From positions 1,096,001-1,160,000 of the forward strand of contig NZ_CP119082.1 of NCBI RefSeq assembly GCF_029027965.1: DNA of 64,000 nt, given 5' to 3'. Below, in pieces: positions 39,835 through 48,156 of the stretch. The notes under the pieces were generated by a model, which was not told where the DNA came from, ran no database searches, and saw only the letters and a program-made list of their open reading frames with translations. This DNA comes from Paracoccus sp. S3-43. GTDB lineage: Bacteria > Pseudomonadota > Alphaproteobacteria > Rhodobacterales > Rhodobacteraceae. The number at the start of each line of letters is the position of its first letter. Positions within the stretch are counted from its first letter, which is position 1. The position numbers and the translations under genes were made by a program.

Positions 39835-40251
39835 TCAGGCCAGCGGGTCGGCCGTGGAATAGTGCAGGACCACCGGGATCACGGCGGCCTTCAGGCTAGC
39901 CGCGCCCTCGACCGGCAGATCGACGGGCCGTGGCGCTTCCGCCTCGACCCAGTCGCAGAGCCCGCCCAGTGTCCGGTCGGCGACGAGCGCTGTGCCGATG
40001 CTGGCGCAGAGGGTGTCGAAGGCGGTGTCGCGGTCGGAGCCCTGCACGACCGCCTCGATCTCGGCCCGGTGCTGGTAGTGGTAGCGCAGCGGCGACAGCG
40101 TTACCTCGGGCTCGCCTGGTTCGCCGTCGCGCAGGATCAGGAGGCCCTCGGCCGGGACACGCTCGGGCAGCACCTCACCGCGCAGGGCGGTCGCGGGCAG
40201 CGCTGAGAGCCGCGCGTGCAGCGCGGCGAGGATGGTTTCGCGAGGTGTCAT
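39835..40251 (-). CDS. Tail completion/terminator-like protein
   Basis: 138 residues: MTPRETILAALHARLSALPA, then LRYHYQHRAEIEAVVQGSDRDTAFD and a C-terminal VDLPVEGAASLKAAVIPVVLHYST. Homologues lie between the head-tail connector and the tail tube in this phage type (sometimes oddly labelled acyl-CoA transferase); lambda gpU/DUF3168-like function is inferred. Its ATG overlaps the stop of merR (ATGA at 40248-40251), so it now sits directly behind a mercury regulator gene and not behind a phage gene. Confidence 0.75.
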   Translation of the reverse strand: MTPRETILAALHARLSALPATALRGEVLPERVPAEGLLILRDGEPGEPEVTLSPLRYHYQHRAEIEAVVQGSDRDTAFDTLCASIGTALVADRTLGGLCDWVEAEAPRPVDLPVEGAASLKAAVIPVVLHYSTADPLA

Positions 40252-40673
40252 GGGTCGGCCGAGTTGGAAATCGCGTCGAGCACCGGACAATCGGGGACTT
40301 CGGCGCCCGAACACCTGGATGCAGTTGTAGCGAGGACGGATTCGATACGCCGAAGATCCGCGATCCTCGCGCGGACATCGGCAAGGTGCCGCTCCGTCCG
40401 TTCCTTGACCTCGGCGCAGGTCGGCGCGGCGCCGTCGCCGAGCCCCATCAGCCCGCGGATGTCCTCCATCGAGAACCCGAGTTCGCGGGCGCGCAGGATG
40501 AAGCGGAGGCGTGTGGCGTGTGCGGCGGAATAGACCCGGTAGCCGGCGTCCGTGCGGGGCGGGTCGGGCAGCAGGCCGGTCTTCTCGTAATAGCGGATCG
40601 TCTCGATGTTGCAGCCGGTCGCCCGGGCCAGGTCGCCGCGTGTGAAGCCGCTCTCGCGCTCGTGATCGGTCAT
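40248..40673 (-). CDS. merR: Mercuric resistance transcriptional regulator MerR
   Basis: 141 residues. The N-terminal helix-turn-helix (FTRGDLARATGCNIETIRYYEKTGLL) is MerR-type. The three mercury-binding cysteines are C86 (PTCAEVKE), C121 and C129 (RCSGAEVPDCP). It represses merTPFA without Hg(II) and activates by twisting the promoter when Hg(II) binds. The start at 40673 (MTDHERESGF) is preferred to the longer frame at 40727, which would cover the promoter. Its stop overlaps the start of the phage tail-completion gene (ATGA). Confidence 0.92.
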   Translation of the reverse strand: MTDHERESGFTRGDLARATGCNIETIRYYEKTGLLPDPPRTDAGYRVYSAAHATRLRFILRARELGFSMEDIRGLMGLGDGAAPTCAEVKERTERHLADVRARIADLRRIESVLATTASRCSGAEVPDCPVLDAISNSADP

Positions 40674-40687
40674 GGGCAAGTTTCCTC

Positions 40688-40718
40688 TTGAGCCTGTAGT
40701 TGCTACAGACCCTACACC
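40688..40718 (+). promoter_or_regulatory. MerR-regulated merT promoter with operator dyad
   Basis: TTGAGC (40688-40693) and TACACC (40713-40718) are separated by 19 nt, the overlong spacer typical of MerR promoters. The spacer contains the dyad CTGTAG-TTG-CTACAG (40694-40708). merT starts 31 nt after the -10. Confidence 0.85.
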
Positions 40719-40749
40719 CATCGTCAATCACAGACGAGAGGTGCGCGAC

Positions 40750-41139
40750 ATGGCGCTGACAGACGACAGAACGGACAGCACGGGCGCGGATCGCCCCGCC
40801 CGAAAGGGCTGGCTCGCGGCGGGCGGTGTGGTGGGCGCCTTTCTCGCCTCGGCCTGCTGCATCGGGCCGCTGGTGCTTCTGACTCTCGGCATCTCGGGCG
40901 CCTGGATCGGCAACCTGACGGCTCTGGAGCCTTACAAGCCGATCTTCGCCGTGATCGCGCTCGGCTTCATCGCGGCGGGTTTCTGGCAGGTCTATTTCCG
41001 CAAGCCAACCGTCTGCGAACCCGGTTCCTACTGCGCAAGGCCAGCATCGGCGCGCATCACCAAGTCGGCTCTCTGGGCCTCCCTGATCCTCGTTCTCGCA
41101 GCCCTCACCATCGACTGGTGGGCCCCGCTTCTCTACTGA
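40750..41139 (+). CDS. merT: Mercuric ion transporter MerT
   Basis: 129 residues with three transmembrane helices (about 22-45, 67-80, 105-125). The first-helix cysteine pair is C36-C37 (SACCIGP) and the cytosolic-loop cysteines are C89 and C95 (CEPGSYC), as in classical MerT. It takes Hg(II) from periplasmic MerP and brings it to MerA. The start at 40750 (MALTDDRTD), with GAGAGG upstream, is preferred to 40672. Confidence 0.93.
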   Translation: MALTDDRTDSTGADRPARKGWLAAGGVVGAFLASACCIGPLVLLTLGISGAWIGNLTALEPYKPIFAVIALGFIAAGFWQVYFRKPTVCEPGSYCARPASARITKSALWASLILVLAALTIDWWAPLLY

Positions 41140-41157
41140 CCCCGAAAGGACATCCAC

Positions 41158-41463
41158 ATGAAGAAGATCCTTGCACTCGCCTTGTTCGGCCTGACCGCCG
41201 TTGTGCCGATCACCGCCATCCCTGTTGCCGCGCAGACCGTCGCCGCCGAGCAGACCGTCACCTTCGCGGTGGACAACATGACCTGCGCGCTCTGCCCAGT
41301 CACCGTGAAGCGTGCGATGGAGGGCGTCGCGGGCGTGCGCGCCGTCGAGATCGACTTCGATGCCCGCACCGCCACGGTGATCTTCGACACCGCCGCGACG
41401 AGCGCCGACGCCATCGCGACCGCGTCGGCCAATGCAGGCTACCCGGCGCGTGTCGCGGGCTGA
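41158..41463 (+). CDS. merP: Periplasmic mercuric ion-binding protein MerP
   Basis: 101 residues. A signal peptide (about 1-25, ending PVAAQ) is followed by a heavy-metal-associated domain with the Hg-binding motif MTCALC (C43, C46). It scavenges Hg(II) in the periplasm and passes it to MerT or MerF. It lies 18 nt after merT. Confidence 0.95.
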   Translation: MKKILALALFGLTAVVPITAIPVAAQTVAAEQTVTFAVDNMTCALCPVTVKRAMEGVAGVRAVEIDFDARTATVIFDTAATSADAIATASANAGYPARVAG

Positions 41464-41467
41464 CGAG

Positions 41468-41701
41468 ATGACCGAGCAGTCCGACCGCAAGCTGATCGCG
41501 ACAGGGATCGTCGGCACCGTCATCGCGGCGCTCTGCTGCTTCACTCCGGTGCTGGTGGTGCTTCTGGGTGCCGTGGGCCTGTCGGCCTGGCTGGGTTGGC
41601 TCGACTACGTTCTGCTGCCCGCGCTCGCCTTTTTCGTCGCGCTGACCGTGTACGCGGTCTGGAGACGGCAGCGGCGCCAGACCACTCGAACGGATGGATG
41701 A
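41468..41701 (+). CDS. merF: Mercury transporter MerF
   Basis: 77 residues with two transmembrane helices (about 9-30 and 36-62). The first helix has the vicinal cysteines C23-C24 in ALCCFTPVLV. The C-terminal second cysteine pair of canonical MerF is not present; the tail is RRQRRQTTRTDG. The ATG at 41468, 4 nt after merP, is chosen over 41432. It overlaps merA by 8 nt. Having both MerT and MerF gives two import routes. Confidence 0.87.
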   Translation: MTEQSDRKLIATGIVGTVIAALCCFTPVLVVLLGAVGLSAWLGWLDYVLLPALAFFVALTVYAVWRRQRRQTTRTDG

Positions 41702-43130
41702 CTTGATGAAAGACGATTGCTGCGCGCCCAAGGGCGATTTCGACCTTGCCGTGATCGGCGCCGGATCGGCCGGGTTCTCGGCCGCGATCACCGCCGCCGA
41801 GGGAGGCAAGCGCGTCGCGCTGATCGGCCATGGCACCATCGGCGGGACCTGCGTGAACGTGGGCTGTGTGCCCTCCAAGACGATGATCCGGGCCGCGGAA
41901 GCCCTGCACGGTGCGCAGACAGCACATCGGTTCCCGGGCCTGAACAGCGAGGCGCAGGTCGCCGACTGGTCGGCGCTGATTGCGGCCAAGGACGATCTTG
42001 TCGCGACACTGCGCCAGAAGAAGTACGCCGATCTGCTGCCGGGCTACGGCGGTGTGACCTATCTCGACGAGGGTCCGGCGCGTCTCGTCCTCGGCGGGGT
42101 CGAGGTCGGCGGGCGCAGGATCACGGCTCCCAAGGTGATCGTCGCGACCGGTGGCCGACCCGCCGTGCCCGACATCCCTGGGATCCAGGACGCACCAACG
42201 CTCGACAGCACGTCGCTGCTGGAGCTGGACCGGTTGCCCGAAAGCCTGATCTTCCTCGGCGGCGGCTACATCGGCGTGGAGCTGGCGCAGATGATGGCGC
42301 GGATGGGCACCCGCGTCACCATTGTCTGCCGCTCGCGCCTGCTGCCGCGCACAGAGCCGGAGGTGTCCCGGGCGCTGACGGAGACGCTGCGCGCCGAGGG
42401 CGTCGCGGTTGTCGATGGCGCGACCTACGACGCCGCACGGCGCGACGGGGCCCGTGCGGTCCTGACGGTGACGGTGGACGGCGCAGACCGCGATCTGACG
42501 GCCGACCGCCTCGTCCTGACGACGGGACGCGCAGCCAACACCGAGGGGCTGGGCCTCGCGGAGATGGGCGTCGAGACCGACGCGCGTGGCGCGATCCGGG
42601 TGGGCGACGACATGCAGACCACGAAGGCCGGCATCTTCGCGGCGGGCGATGTGACCGACCGCGACCAGTTCGTCTACATGGCCGCCTATGGCGCCAAGCT
42701 CGCGTCCCGCAACGCCGTTCTGGGCGGGGCGGAGCGCTACGACAACGCCGCGATGCCGTGGGTGGTGTTCACCGATCCGCAGGTCGCCGGCGTCGGGCTG
42801 ACCGAGGCGCAGGCGCGCGCCGCGGGTCATGACGTCAAGACCAGTGTGCTGACGCTCGACAACGTGCCCCGCGCGCTCGCCGCCCGCGACACGCGCGGCC
42901 TGATCAAGCTCGTCGCGGACCGGGCGACCGACCGCCTCCTGGGCGGCGTGATCATGGCGCCGGAGGGAGCCGACAGTGTCCAGACGCTCGCCATGGCGCT
43001 CAAGTTCGGCATGACGACAAAGGCGCTCGGCGAGACGATCTTCCCCTATCTGACCACGGTAGAGGGGCTGAAGCTCGCCGCGCAGACCTTCGACAAGGAT
43101 GTCGCGAAGCTGTCGTGCTGCGCGGGGTAA
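41694..43130 (+). CDS. merA: Mercuric reductase MerA
   Basis: 478 residues. A flavin-disulfide reductase that reduces Hg(II) to volatile Hg(0) with NADPH. FAD motif GAGSAG (about 22-27), redox-active C53 and C58 in GGTCVNVGCVPSK, and the C-terminal vicinal pair C475-C476 (LSCCAG) that receives Hg(II). The N-terminal heavy-metal domain found in Tn501 MerA is missing; only a short DDCCAPK leader with a CC pair remains. The start may be 41694 or the ATG at 41706. Confidence 0.95.
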   Translation: MDDLMKDDCCAPKGDFDLAVIGAGSAGFSAAITAAEGGKRVALIGHGTIGGTCVNVGCVPSKTMIRAAEALHGAQTAHRFPGLNSEAQVADWSALIAAKDDLVATLRQKKYADLLPGYGGVTYLDEGPARLVLGGVEVGGRRITAPKVIVATGGRPAVPDIPGIQDAPTLDSTSLLELDRLPESLIFLGGGYIGVELAQMMARMGTRVTIVCRSRLLPRTEPEVSRALTETLRAEGVAVVDGATYDAARRDGARAVLTVTVDGADRDLTADRLVLTTGRAANTEGLGLAEMGVETDARGAIRVGDDMQTTKAGIFAAGDVTDRDQFVYMAAYGAKLASRNAVLGGAERYDNAAMPWVVFTDPQVAGVGLTEAQARAAGHDVKTSVLTLDNVPRALAARDTRGLIKLVADRATDRLLGGVIMAPEGADSVQTLAMALKFGMTTKALGETIFPYLTTVEGLKLAAQTFDKDVAKLSCCAG

Positions 43131-43180
43131 CCCGAGCCGTCGGTTTCGTGGCTGCCGAGCAAGATTGCGCATCGATGCGA

Positions 43181-43810
43181 TCACAACCTACCCCCCACCC
43201 AGTTCGCCACGATCAGCCCCGGCACGCTGTCCAACGCCCGGTCTGCATCCCGCGCCAGATCCAGCCGCTTCGGCAGCTTGACCTGCGGCACCAGCAGGAA
43301 GATCGGCGCAGTGACCTTTCCGCGCCCGGTCTTCGACCGCGACACCACCGCCTGGCCTTTCGTGTTCAGCCGCCCCTCGGCGACCAGCAGGCTGGGGCCC
43401 GTCCGGCGATAGACGAAACGCAGGCGGAGGCCGCGTCGCCGCTCCCATTCACCGGGGGTGATCCGGCCGCCGCGCAGGGATTTGCCCGCCGCGGGCAGCG
43501 GGATCGCCAGCCAGAACCCGTTCTTCGATCGGATCAGCGGCCCGGTGTCATGCGCACCGACGATTACCGGCGCCTTCGACCAGACCAGCGCCGCAGCCTC
43601 AAGGCTCTCGCCCGACCTCGGGAAGTTCTGGCTCCGGATCGAGTTGGCGAGCCGTGTACCAAGCCCCGCGCCGGTGATCTGCAACCGCCACGCCGTCTTC
43701 AGCCCAGTCCCGGCCTCGCGAATGGCGGCGGTGACGGCCCGTTCACCCGCCGCGACCTCGGCCGCCATCATCGCGACGATGTCGGGATCGATGTCGAGCT
43801 TCAGTTTCAC
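43181..43810 (-). CDS. DUF6441 phage tail/connector protein
   Basis: 209 residues starting with GTG at 43810, which overlaps the preceding stop (GTGA). The sequence KLKLDIDPDIVAMMAAEVAAGERAVTAAIREAG, then WRLQITGAGLGTRLANSIRSQ, fits DUF6441, with a likely HK97 gp10-type tail-completion role. Its stop at 43181 lies 50 nt from the merA stop (convergent). In the ancestral phage the next gene would be that at 39835-40251. Confidence 0.75.
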   Translation of the reverse strand: MKLKLDIDPDIVAMMAAEVAAGERAVTAAIREAGTGLKTAWRLQITGAGLGTRLANSIRSQNFPRSGESLEAAALVWSKAPVIVGAHDTGPLIRSKNGFWLAIPLPAAGKSLRGGRITPGEWERRRGLRLRFVYRRTGPSLLVAEGRLNTKGQAVVSRSKTGRGKVTAPIFLLVPQVKLPKRLDLARDADRALDSVPGLIVANWVGGRL

Positions 43811-44118
43811 GCGGGCCTCAGGTCGACGGTCCAGACCAGCCGCTCGCGGTCGCGGACCGGCTCGCCCTGTATGAGGAAGGCGTCGCCGTCGATCTCGATG
43901 CGGTCGCCGGGACGCGGGTTCGCCACCTCGGCCACGCGCAGGTCGATCCGGGTGGTTTCGGACCAGAGCCGCGCGTCGCCGAAGTCGGTGACCGCGTCGG
44001 CGCGACGGGCGACGGCACGCACCAGCACGGGTGTACCGCCGTCGGCGATGTAGACCGCGTCCCGGCCGATGTTCGGATCGGCGAAGAGCGCGCCGATGGC
44101 GGCGGCGAAGGCCGACAT
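43807..44118 (-). CDS. Head-tail joining protein (lambda FII-like)
   Basis: 103 residues. SAFAAAIGALFADPNIGRDAVY, then a beta-rich segment (GDRIEIDGDAFLIQGEPVRD) resembles gpFII/phage tail attachment proteins. It lies between the capsid decoration gene and DUF6441, where the head-tail connector is expected. Its ATG overlaps the DUF2190 stop by one base (TGATG). Confidence 0.7.
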   Translation of the reverse strand: MSAFAAAIGALFADPNIGRDAVYIADGGTPVLVRAVARRADAVTDFGDARLWSETTRIDLRVAEVANPRPGDRIEIDGDAFLIQGEPVRDRERLVWTVDLRPA

Positions 44119-44453
44119 CAGAACGTCGCGTTCAGGCGCACCCGGCCGATGGTGTCGCCGGCGCCGCTCGCCACCGCCTCGACGGCCGCGCCGATGAGGG
44201 TGTTGTCGGTCGCGACGGTCGTGGTGCGCTTGTTGGTGTCGTCCCAATAGACCTTGGCGCCAACCGTCCACGCCTGGGAGCCGACCTTGGTGATGTCGAA
44301 CACGCCGACGAGCGCGGTCTCGACGGGCTCGCCAATGGCGGCGGCACCCGCGGCGATGCCGAAGATGGAGCCGACGAGCAGGCCATCGCCGGAGGCGACG
44401 GCATAGGGCGCGGTCAGGGTGATGGTGTTGCCGGGCTGGACGTAGGTTTTCAT
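44118..44453 (-). CDS. DUF2190 capsid cement/decoration protein
   Basis: 111 residues. YVQPGNTITLTAPYAVASGDGLLVGSIFGIAAGAA is the characteristic DUF2190 start, and GAKVYWDDTNKRTT also fits. DUF2190 proteins decorate the capsid, stabilising expanded heads. It is 74 nt downstream of the capsid gene, with a hairpin between. Confidence 0.88.
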   Translation of the reverse strand: MKTYVQPGNTITLTAPYAVASGDGLLVGSIFGIAAGAAAIGEPVETALVGVFDITKVGSQAWTVGAKVYWDDTNKRTTTVATDNTLIGAAVEAVASGAGDTIGRVRLNATF

Positions 44454-44479
44454 GATGGGGATCCTCGTGGAAAGACGAA

Positions 44480-44501
44480 GGGCGGCCCGTCAGGACCGCC
44501 C
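44480..44501 (-). terminator. Hairpin between capsid and decoration genes
   Basis: GGGCGG (44480-44485) and CCGCCC (44496-44501) can pair around a 10-nt loop. No clear T run follows on the minus strand, so it may be an attenuator or mRNA processing/stability hairpin. Confidence 0.4.
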
Positions 44502-44527
44502 GTGTGTCAGGGTTCAGGAAGCGCGCC

Positions 44528-46582
44528 TTACGCGCCCGGGTTCTTGTAGAGGCCGCGCCAGTCGATGGCCTTGGCTCCGAAGTCGAGGCGGCACTTGATC
44601 TCGACCCCGTCGACGTCGAAGCCGTTGCGCGTCTCGATATAGGCGCCCTGCTGGCCCTCGAGATAGGCGTACTCGATGGTGTCGATCTGGTTCGGGCTGG
44701 CCGCCAGATACCAGGCGGTCTCGCTGGCGGCGTCGAGCCGGGGCTCGCTGATCGGCGCCAGCGTCCTGATCGACTGCGGCACCACGCTGGACGTCGCGGC
44801 GGGCACGAGGTTCTGGGCCACCAGCTGTTCGGCTTTCAGTTCCAGTGAGGCCGGCACGATCAGGAAGGCAGGCCGGACGTTCAGCACCGTCTTCTTGTCG
44901 AGGCCGGTCTGCTTGGCCATCGCCGCGCGCGCCGCTCCGACGCTGCTGACATCGAGCGCCGCGCCGGTGCCTGCCAGGTTCTTGTGGGTGGTGTGGAAGA
45001 GCGCATTGCCGTCGGCCATCGCCGGGTTGGCGGTGATGATGCCCCAGACCACGTCCGACTCCAGCTGGGCGATGGAGTTGCCGTACATCGCCGGGATGCG
45101 GGTGAAGGCGTCGAGATCGTCGTTGATCAGCGTCTGACGGGTGATGGCGACCACCCGGCCATAGGTCTTGACCTTGTAGCTCTCCTTGCTCTCGCCCAGC
45201 GTGCCGCGCTTGAACTCGCCGCTTTCGCCGACCTCGAGCAGCTGCGGGGCTTCGCCGAGCTGGACGCGATGCATCGCCTTGAAGTCGGTCGCCAGCACCT
45301 GGCGACAGAACAGCATGAAGGTGCGGGGATAGGCCTCGTAGGCCTGCCGCAGCGTCTTGTTGGTGACGGCCGACAGGATCTCGGGGAAGTCCGAGGTCGA
45401 GTGCAGCGCGCGCGTCGCCACCTCGTCACGCGACAGGCCGCGCGTGTTGACCCCGGCATTGCCGAGGCTTTCGCGGGCGAGCTCCAGCAGCGTCATGCCG
45501 CGATACTGGCGCGCGGCGTCCTCGAGCTGGAACAGCGTTGGGCTGTAGCGGTGCAGCAGTGCGTTCGCCACCGCGTCACGGCGGGTGATGCACTCGTCTC
45601 GGCCGCCGAGCGGGACGGAGACATGGGGGAAGTTCCGGGTCTCGTCGGATTTCGCGGCGACCTGGTCGAGGATCAGTCGGCGGGACTCGTCGATGCTGAC
45701 GCCGCGCTTGACCAGATCCTCGGCGAAGCCGCGCTCGAGGTTCAGCCGCCCGGCCAGATCGTAAATGGTGGAGACGCGGTCGCGCTCGGCCTCGCGGGCG
45801 CGGGTGGCGACCACTTCGGTATCGGGCGCGGGAGTTACCTGCGTCTTCTGGCTGCGCGTCTCGCTGGCCGCGACCTTCGGGTCGGGCGCAGCCGGTTTCG
45901 GCTCGGTCATGGGGGTGTCCTCGGTTTCGACCGGCGCGGTCGGCTGGGTGTTGGCGGGGGTTGCGGCGTCGCTCGCCGGGGTCTGGGTCGTGTCCGTCAT
46001 CGGGATCGGTCCTTTCGTGGTGGAAGGGGCGTCCCGGCGGTGGAGGACGCAGTCGTGAAGGGGGTGCTGGGCGCGGAAGCCCGCTGCTGGGTCGGCTCCG
46101 ACCGCGACGGCGGAGACCTCGAAGGGCGTCCAGTCCACCGCGCGCCAGAGCTCGCGGGCGCCATCAGGCTTCGAGATATCAAACCGGTGGACCTGGTAGC
46201 CGATGGAGACGGCGCGGATGTGCCCCGCCTGGATGTCGCGCCAGATCGGCTCGACATCGGCACGCTCGCTGATCCGGACCAAGGCGATGCCGCGACCGTT
46301 CTCGATCCGGGCCGAGCCCGGCACGACCGAGCCGATCACCGCGTCGAGCGTGTCGAGCTCGTGCACCTTCAGGAACGGCGCGCCCGCGTTCAGCCGGTCG
46401 AGCCGGACATGGGCCGGGTCGAGGCTGAGTTCCTCGTCATAAGGCTCGCCGAAGAAGGTGGCACGGCGGACGCGAGCCCCGGCCGACCAGACCACCTCGA
46501 CGGTGCGGTTGTCGGCATCGGCCGTGTTCGGCGCAAGCTCCGCCGACCGGCGCATGGCCGGCAGTTCGATCATCGTGTCCAT
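44528..46582 (-). CDS. Prohead protease/major capsid protein fusion
   Basis: 684 residues. Residues 1-200 are a prohead-protease domain (AGARVRRATFFGEPYDEELSL, GHIRAVSIGYQVHRF, AVDWTPFEVSAVAVGADPAAG). An Ala/Pro/Thr-rich linker with a predicted scaffold-like part follows (about 205-310), and the rest is a capsid domain (MTLLELARESLGNAGVNTRG through IKCRLDFGAKAIDWRGLYKNPG). Such fusions of protease and capsid are known in this phage type; the protease probably cleaves the linker during maturation. Start ATG at 46582. No separate capsid gene is present. Confidence 0.88.
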   Translation of the reverse strand: MDTMIELPAMRRSAELAPNTADADNRTVEVVWSAGARVRRATFFGEPYDEELSLDPAHVRLDRLNAGAPFLKVHELDTLDAVIGSVVPGSARIENGRGIALVRISERADVEPIWRDIQAGHIRAVSIGYQVHRFDISKPDGARELWRAVDWTPFEVSAVAVGADPAAGFRAQHPLHDCVLHRRDAPSTTKGPIPMTDTTQTPASDAATPANTQPTAPVETEDTPMTEPKPAAPDPKVAASETRSQKTQVTPAPDTEVVATRAREAERDRVSTIYDLAGRLNLERGFAEDLVKRGVSIDESRRLILDQVAAKSDETRNFPHVSVPLGGRDECITRRDAVANALLHRYSPTLFQLEDAARQYRGMTLLELARESLGNAGVNTRGLSRDEVATRALHSTSDFPEILSAVTNKTLRQAYEAYPRTFMLFCRQVLATDFKAMHRVQLGEAPQLLEVGESGEFKRGTLGESKESYKVKTYGRVVAITRQTLINDDLDAFTRIPAMYGNSIAQLESDVVWGIITANPAMADGNALFHTTHKNLAGTGAALDVSSVGAARAAMAKQTGLDKKTVLNVRPAFLIVPASLELKAEQLVAQNLVPAATSSVVPQSIRTLAPISEPRLDAASETAWYLAASPNQIDTIEYAYLEGQQGAYIETRNGFDVDGVEIKCRLDFGAKAIDWRGLYKNPGA

Positions 46583-46587
46583 GAAGG

Positions 46588-48156
46588 TCAGTCCTGTTGG
46601 TCGGCCTGCGCCGGGTCTGTATCCGCGTCGGCGGTCGGGTCGTCGGCGTCTGGTTCGTCGGCGGCCGGATCGTTCGCCGGATCGCTGGCCCCGTCTTTGG
46701 ATTGTGCGCTGCCGGTCTTGGTGACGCGGCGAGGGTCGCTGTCGAGGACCAACCCCAGCGCGTCGAGCTTGGCGTTGGTCGCCGCGATCTCGGCCAGCAC
46801 GGCGTCGGGGTTGCGGCCCTGCCGGGCGATCACCTCGGCCAGCGTCATGGTGCCCGAGCGGATGGACAGCAGGTTCGCCATCGCGTCCTTCTGCGGATCG
46901 ACCGCCTCGAACTTCGGCGGCGACCATTCCACAGGCACGATCGGCGACGGGATCTGCCCCGCCGCCCATGCGGCTTCCGTGAACCACCGCCACACCGGGG
47001 CGCAGAACATCGGGATGAACAGCTGCCATTGGACGGCGTCGATCTGGCGGCGGAACTCCACGAGACCCGCCCGGATCGAGGAGTAGTTCACTTGGGACAG
47101 GTCCCCCGTCAGCAGCTCGTAGGGCACGCGGAAGCCTGCCGAGATCGTGTGCAGGCTCGCGCGCTTGTATTCGCCGTAGCCGCCCGTCGCCGAGGGCTGG
47201 TTGAAGCGGATGTCCTTGCCGCCGCGGGCATAGGCGATCAGCCCCGGCTCGAACTGTTCCACCCGGTTGCCGTCGGCATCGACCACGGAGGGCGCGATGC
47301 CCTGTTGCGCCTCGTCGTCGCCGAAGACGATGGCGGTGACGCAGGCCTCGGTCTTCTTGCGAACCAGTTCGGCCACTTCATAGTCGTCGAGATCACGCAA
47401 CGACCGGATCACCGGCGCGCCCCAGGGGACGCCGCGCGCTTGCGTGCGCTGCTTCTCGTAGACATGGGCGATCTCGGTCGCGGGGACCGGGCGGCTCTGC
47501 AACCCGTTCTGCAAGGCCCCGTAGGCGTCGCCCGGATGCTCGGCATGCAGCCAGTAAGCCCGGCGCTTCCCGACCGGGTCGAACTCGATCCCCTGCACGA
47601 GGCGCCCTGCGCCGAGGGCTCCGGACTTGGTGGCGTCGAGGAAGTCGGCTTCCAGCACCTGCAATTGCAGCGGCACCGGCAGGCCGTCGCTCGCGCGCCG
47701 CAGGCGGCGGCGCACCAGAACCTCGCCCGCCTCGACCATCTCCCGGCAGATCAGCGTCTGCAGGCCATAGAAGTCAAGCTGGCCATCGGCGTCGCAGTCC
47801 GCCGTCCAGCGTTCGAAGAGCGCATCGACCTTCCGGTCCAGCTTGTCGTCGCCGCTAGCGGCGCGGGGCATGATGCCCGCGCCGATGATGTTGTTGACCA
47901 GCACCGCCACGGCCTTGGCCGCATGCGGGTTGTTGCGCACCAGATCGCGCATGCGGTCGCGCAGCAGCGCCCCGGCGACGCCGATTTCGGTGTCGGCCGA
48001 GGATCCCGGCGCGCGCCAGCCGTCCGTCCGTCGCCCGCGCGCCGCGCCGTCATAGCCACGCGTCAGCGTCTCGAATGCCTGACGCGCCATCACGCGCCGA
48101 GCCGCCATGCGCGGCGCCACCGTGGCGATGGCGTGGTCGAACCAGGTCGCCGACAT
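46588..48156 (-). CDS. Phage portal protein, lambda gpB family
   Basis: 522 residues. Portal-family motifs include RNNPHAAKAVAVLVNNIIG, FYGLQTLICREMVEAGEVLVRRR and QVNYSSIRAGLVEFRRQIDAVQ. It forms the dodecameric DNA channel at the capsid vertex. The C terminus is an acidic Asp-rich tail. Its ATG overlaps the gpW-like stop by one base (TGATG), and the capsid gene starts 5 nt after its stop. Confidence 0.94.
   Translation of the reverse strand: MSATWFDHAIATVAPRMAARRVMARQAFETLTRGYDGAARGRRTDGWRAPGSSADTEIGVAGALLRDRMRDLVRNNPHAAKAVAVLVNNIIGAGIMPRAASGDDKLDRKVDALFERWTADCDADGQLDFYGLQTLICREMVEAGEVLVRRRLRRASDGLPVPLQLQVLEADFLDATKSGALGAGRLVQGIEFDPVGKRRAYWLHAEHPGDAYGALQNGLQSRPVPATEIAHVYEKQRTQARGVPWGAPVIRSLRDLDDYEVAELVRKKTEACVTAIVFGDDEAQQGIAPSVVDADGNRVEQFEPGLIAYARGGKDIRFNQPSATGGYGEYKRASLHTISAGFRVPYELLTGDLSQVNYSSIRAGLVEFRRQIDAVQWQLFIPMFCAPVWRWFTEAAWAAGQIPSPIVPVEWSPPKFEAVDPQKDAMANLLSIRSGTMTLAEVIARQGRNPDAVLAEIAATNAKLDALGLVLDSDPRRVTKTGSAQSKDGASDPANDPAADEPDADDPTADADTDPAQADQQD

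Larger units (their letters stand above)
40248..43180. mobile_element. Mercury-resistance cargo module (mer operon) inside the prophage tail region
   Basis: merR (minus) and merT-merP-merF-merA (plus) lie between the DUF6441 tail gene (ends 43181) and the tail-completion gene (starts 40251), which would be neighbours in the ancestral phage. No transposase, resolvase or inverted terminal repeats are visible at the edges. The insertion leaves both flanking phage genes complete. The module has its own MerR promoter and is oriented partly against the late operon, the arrangement of a phage moron. Confidence 0.85.
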
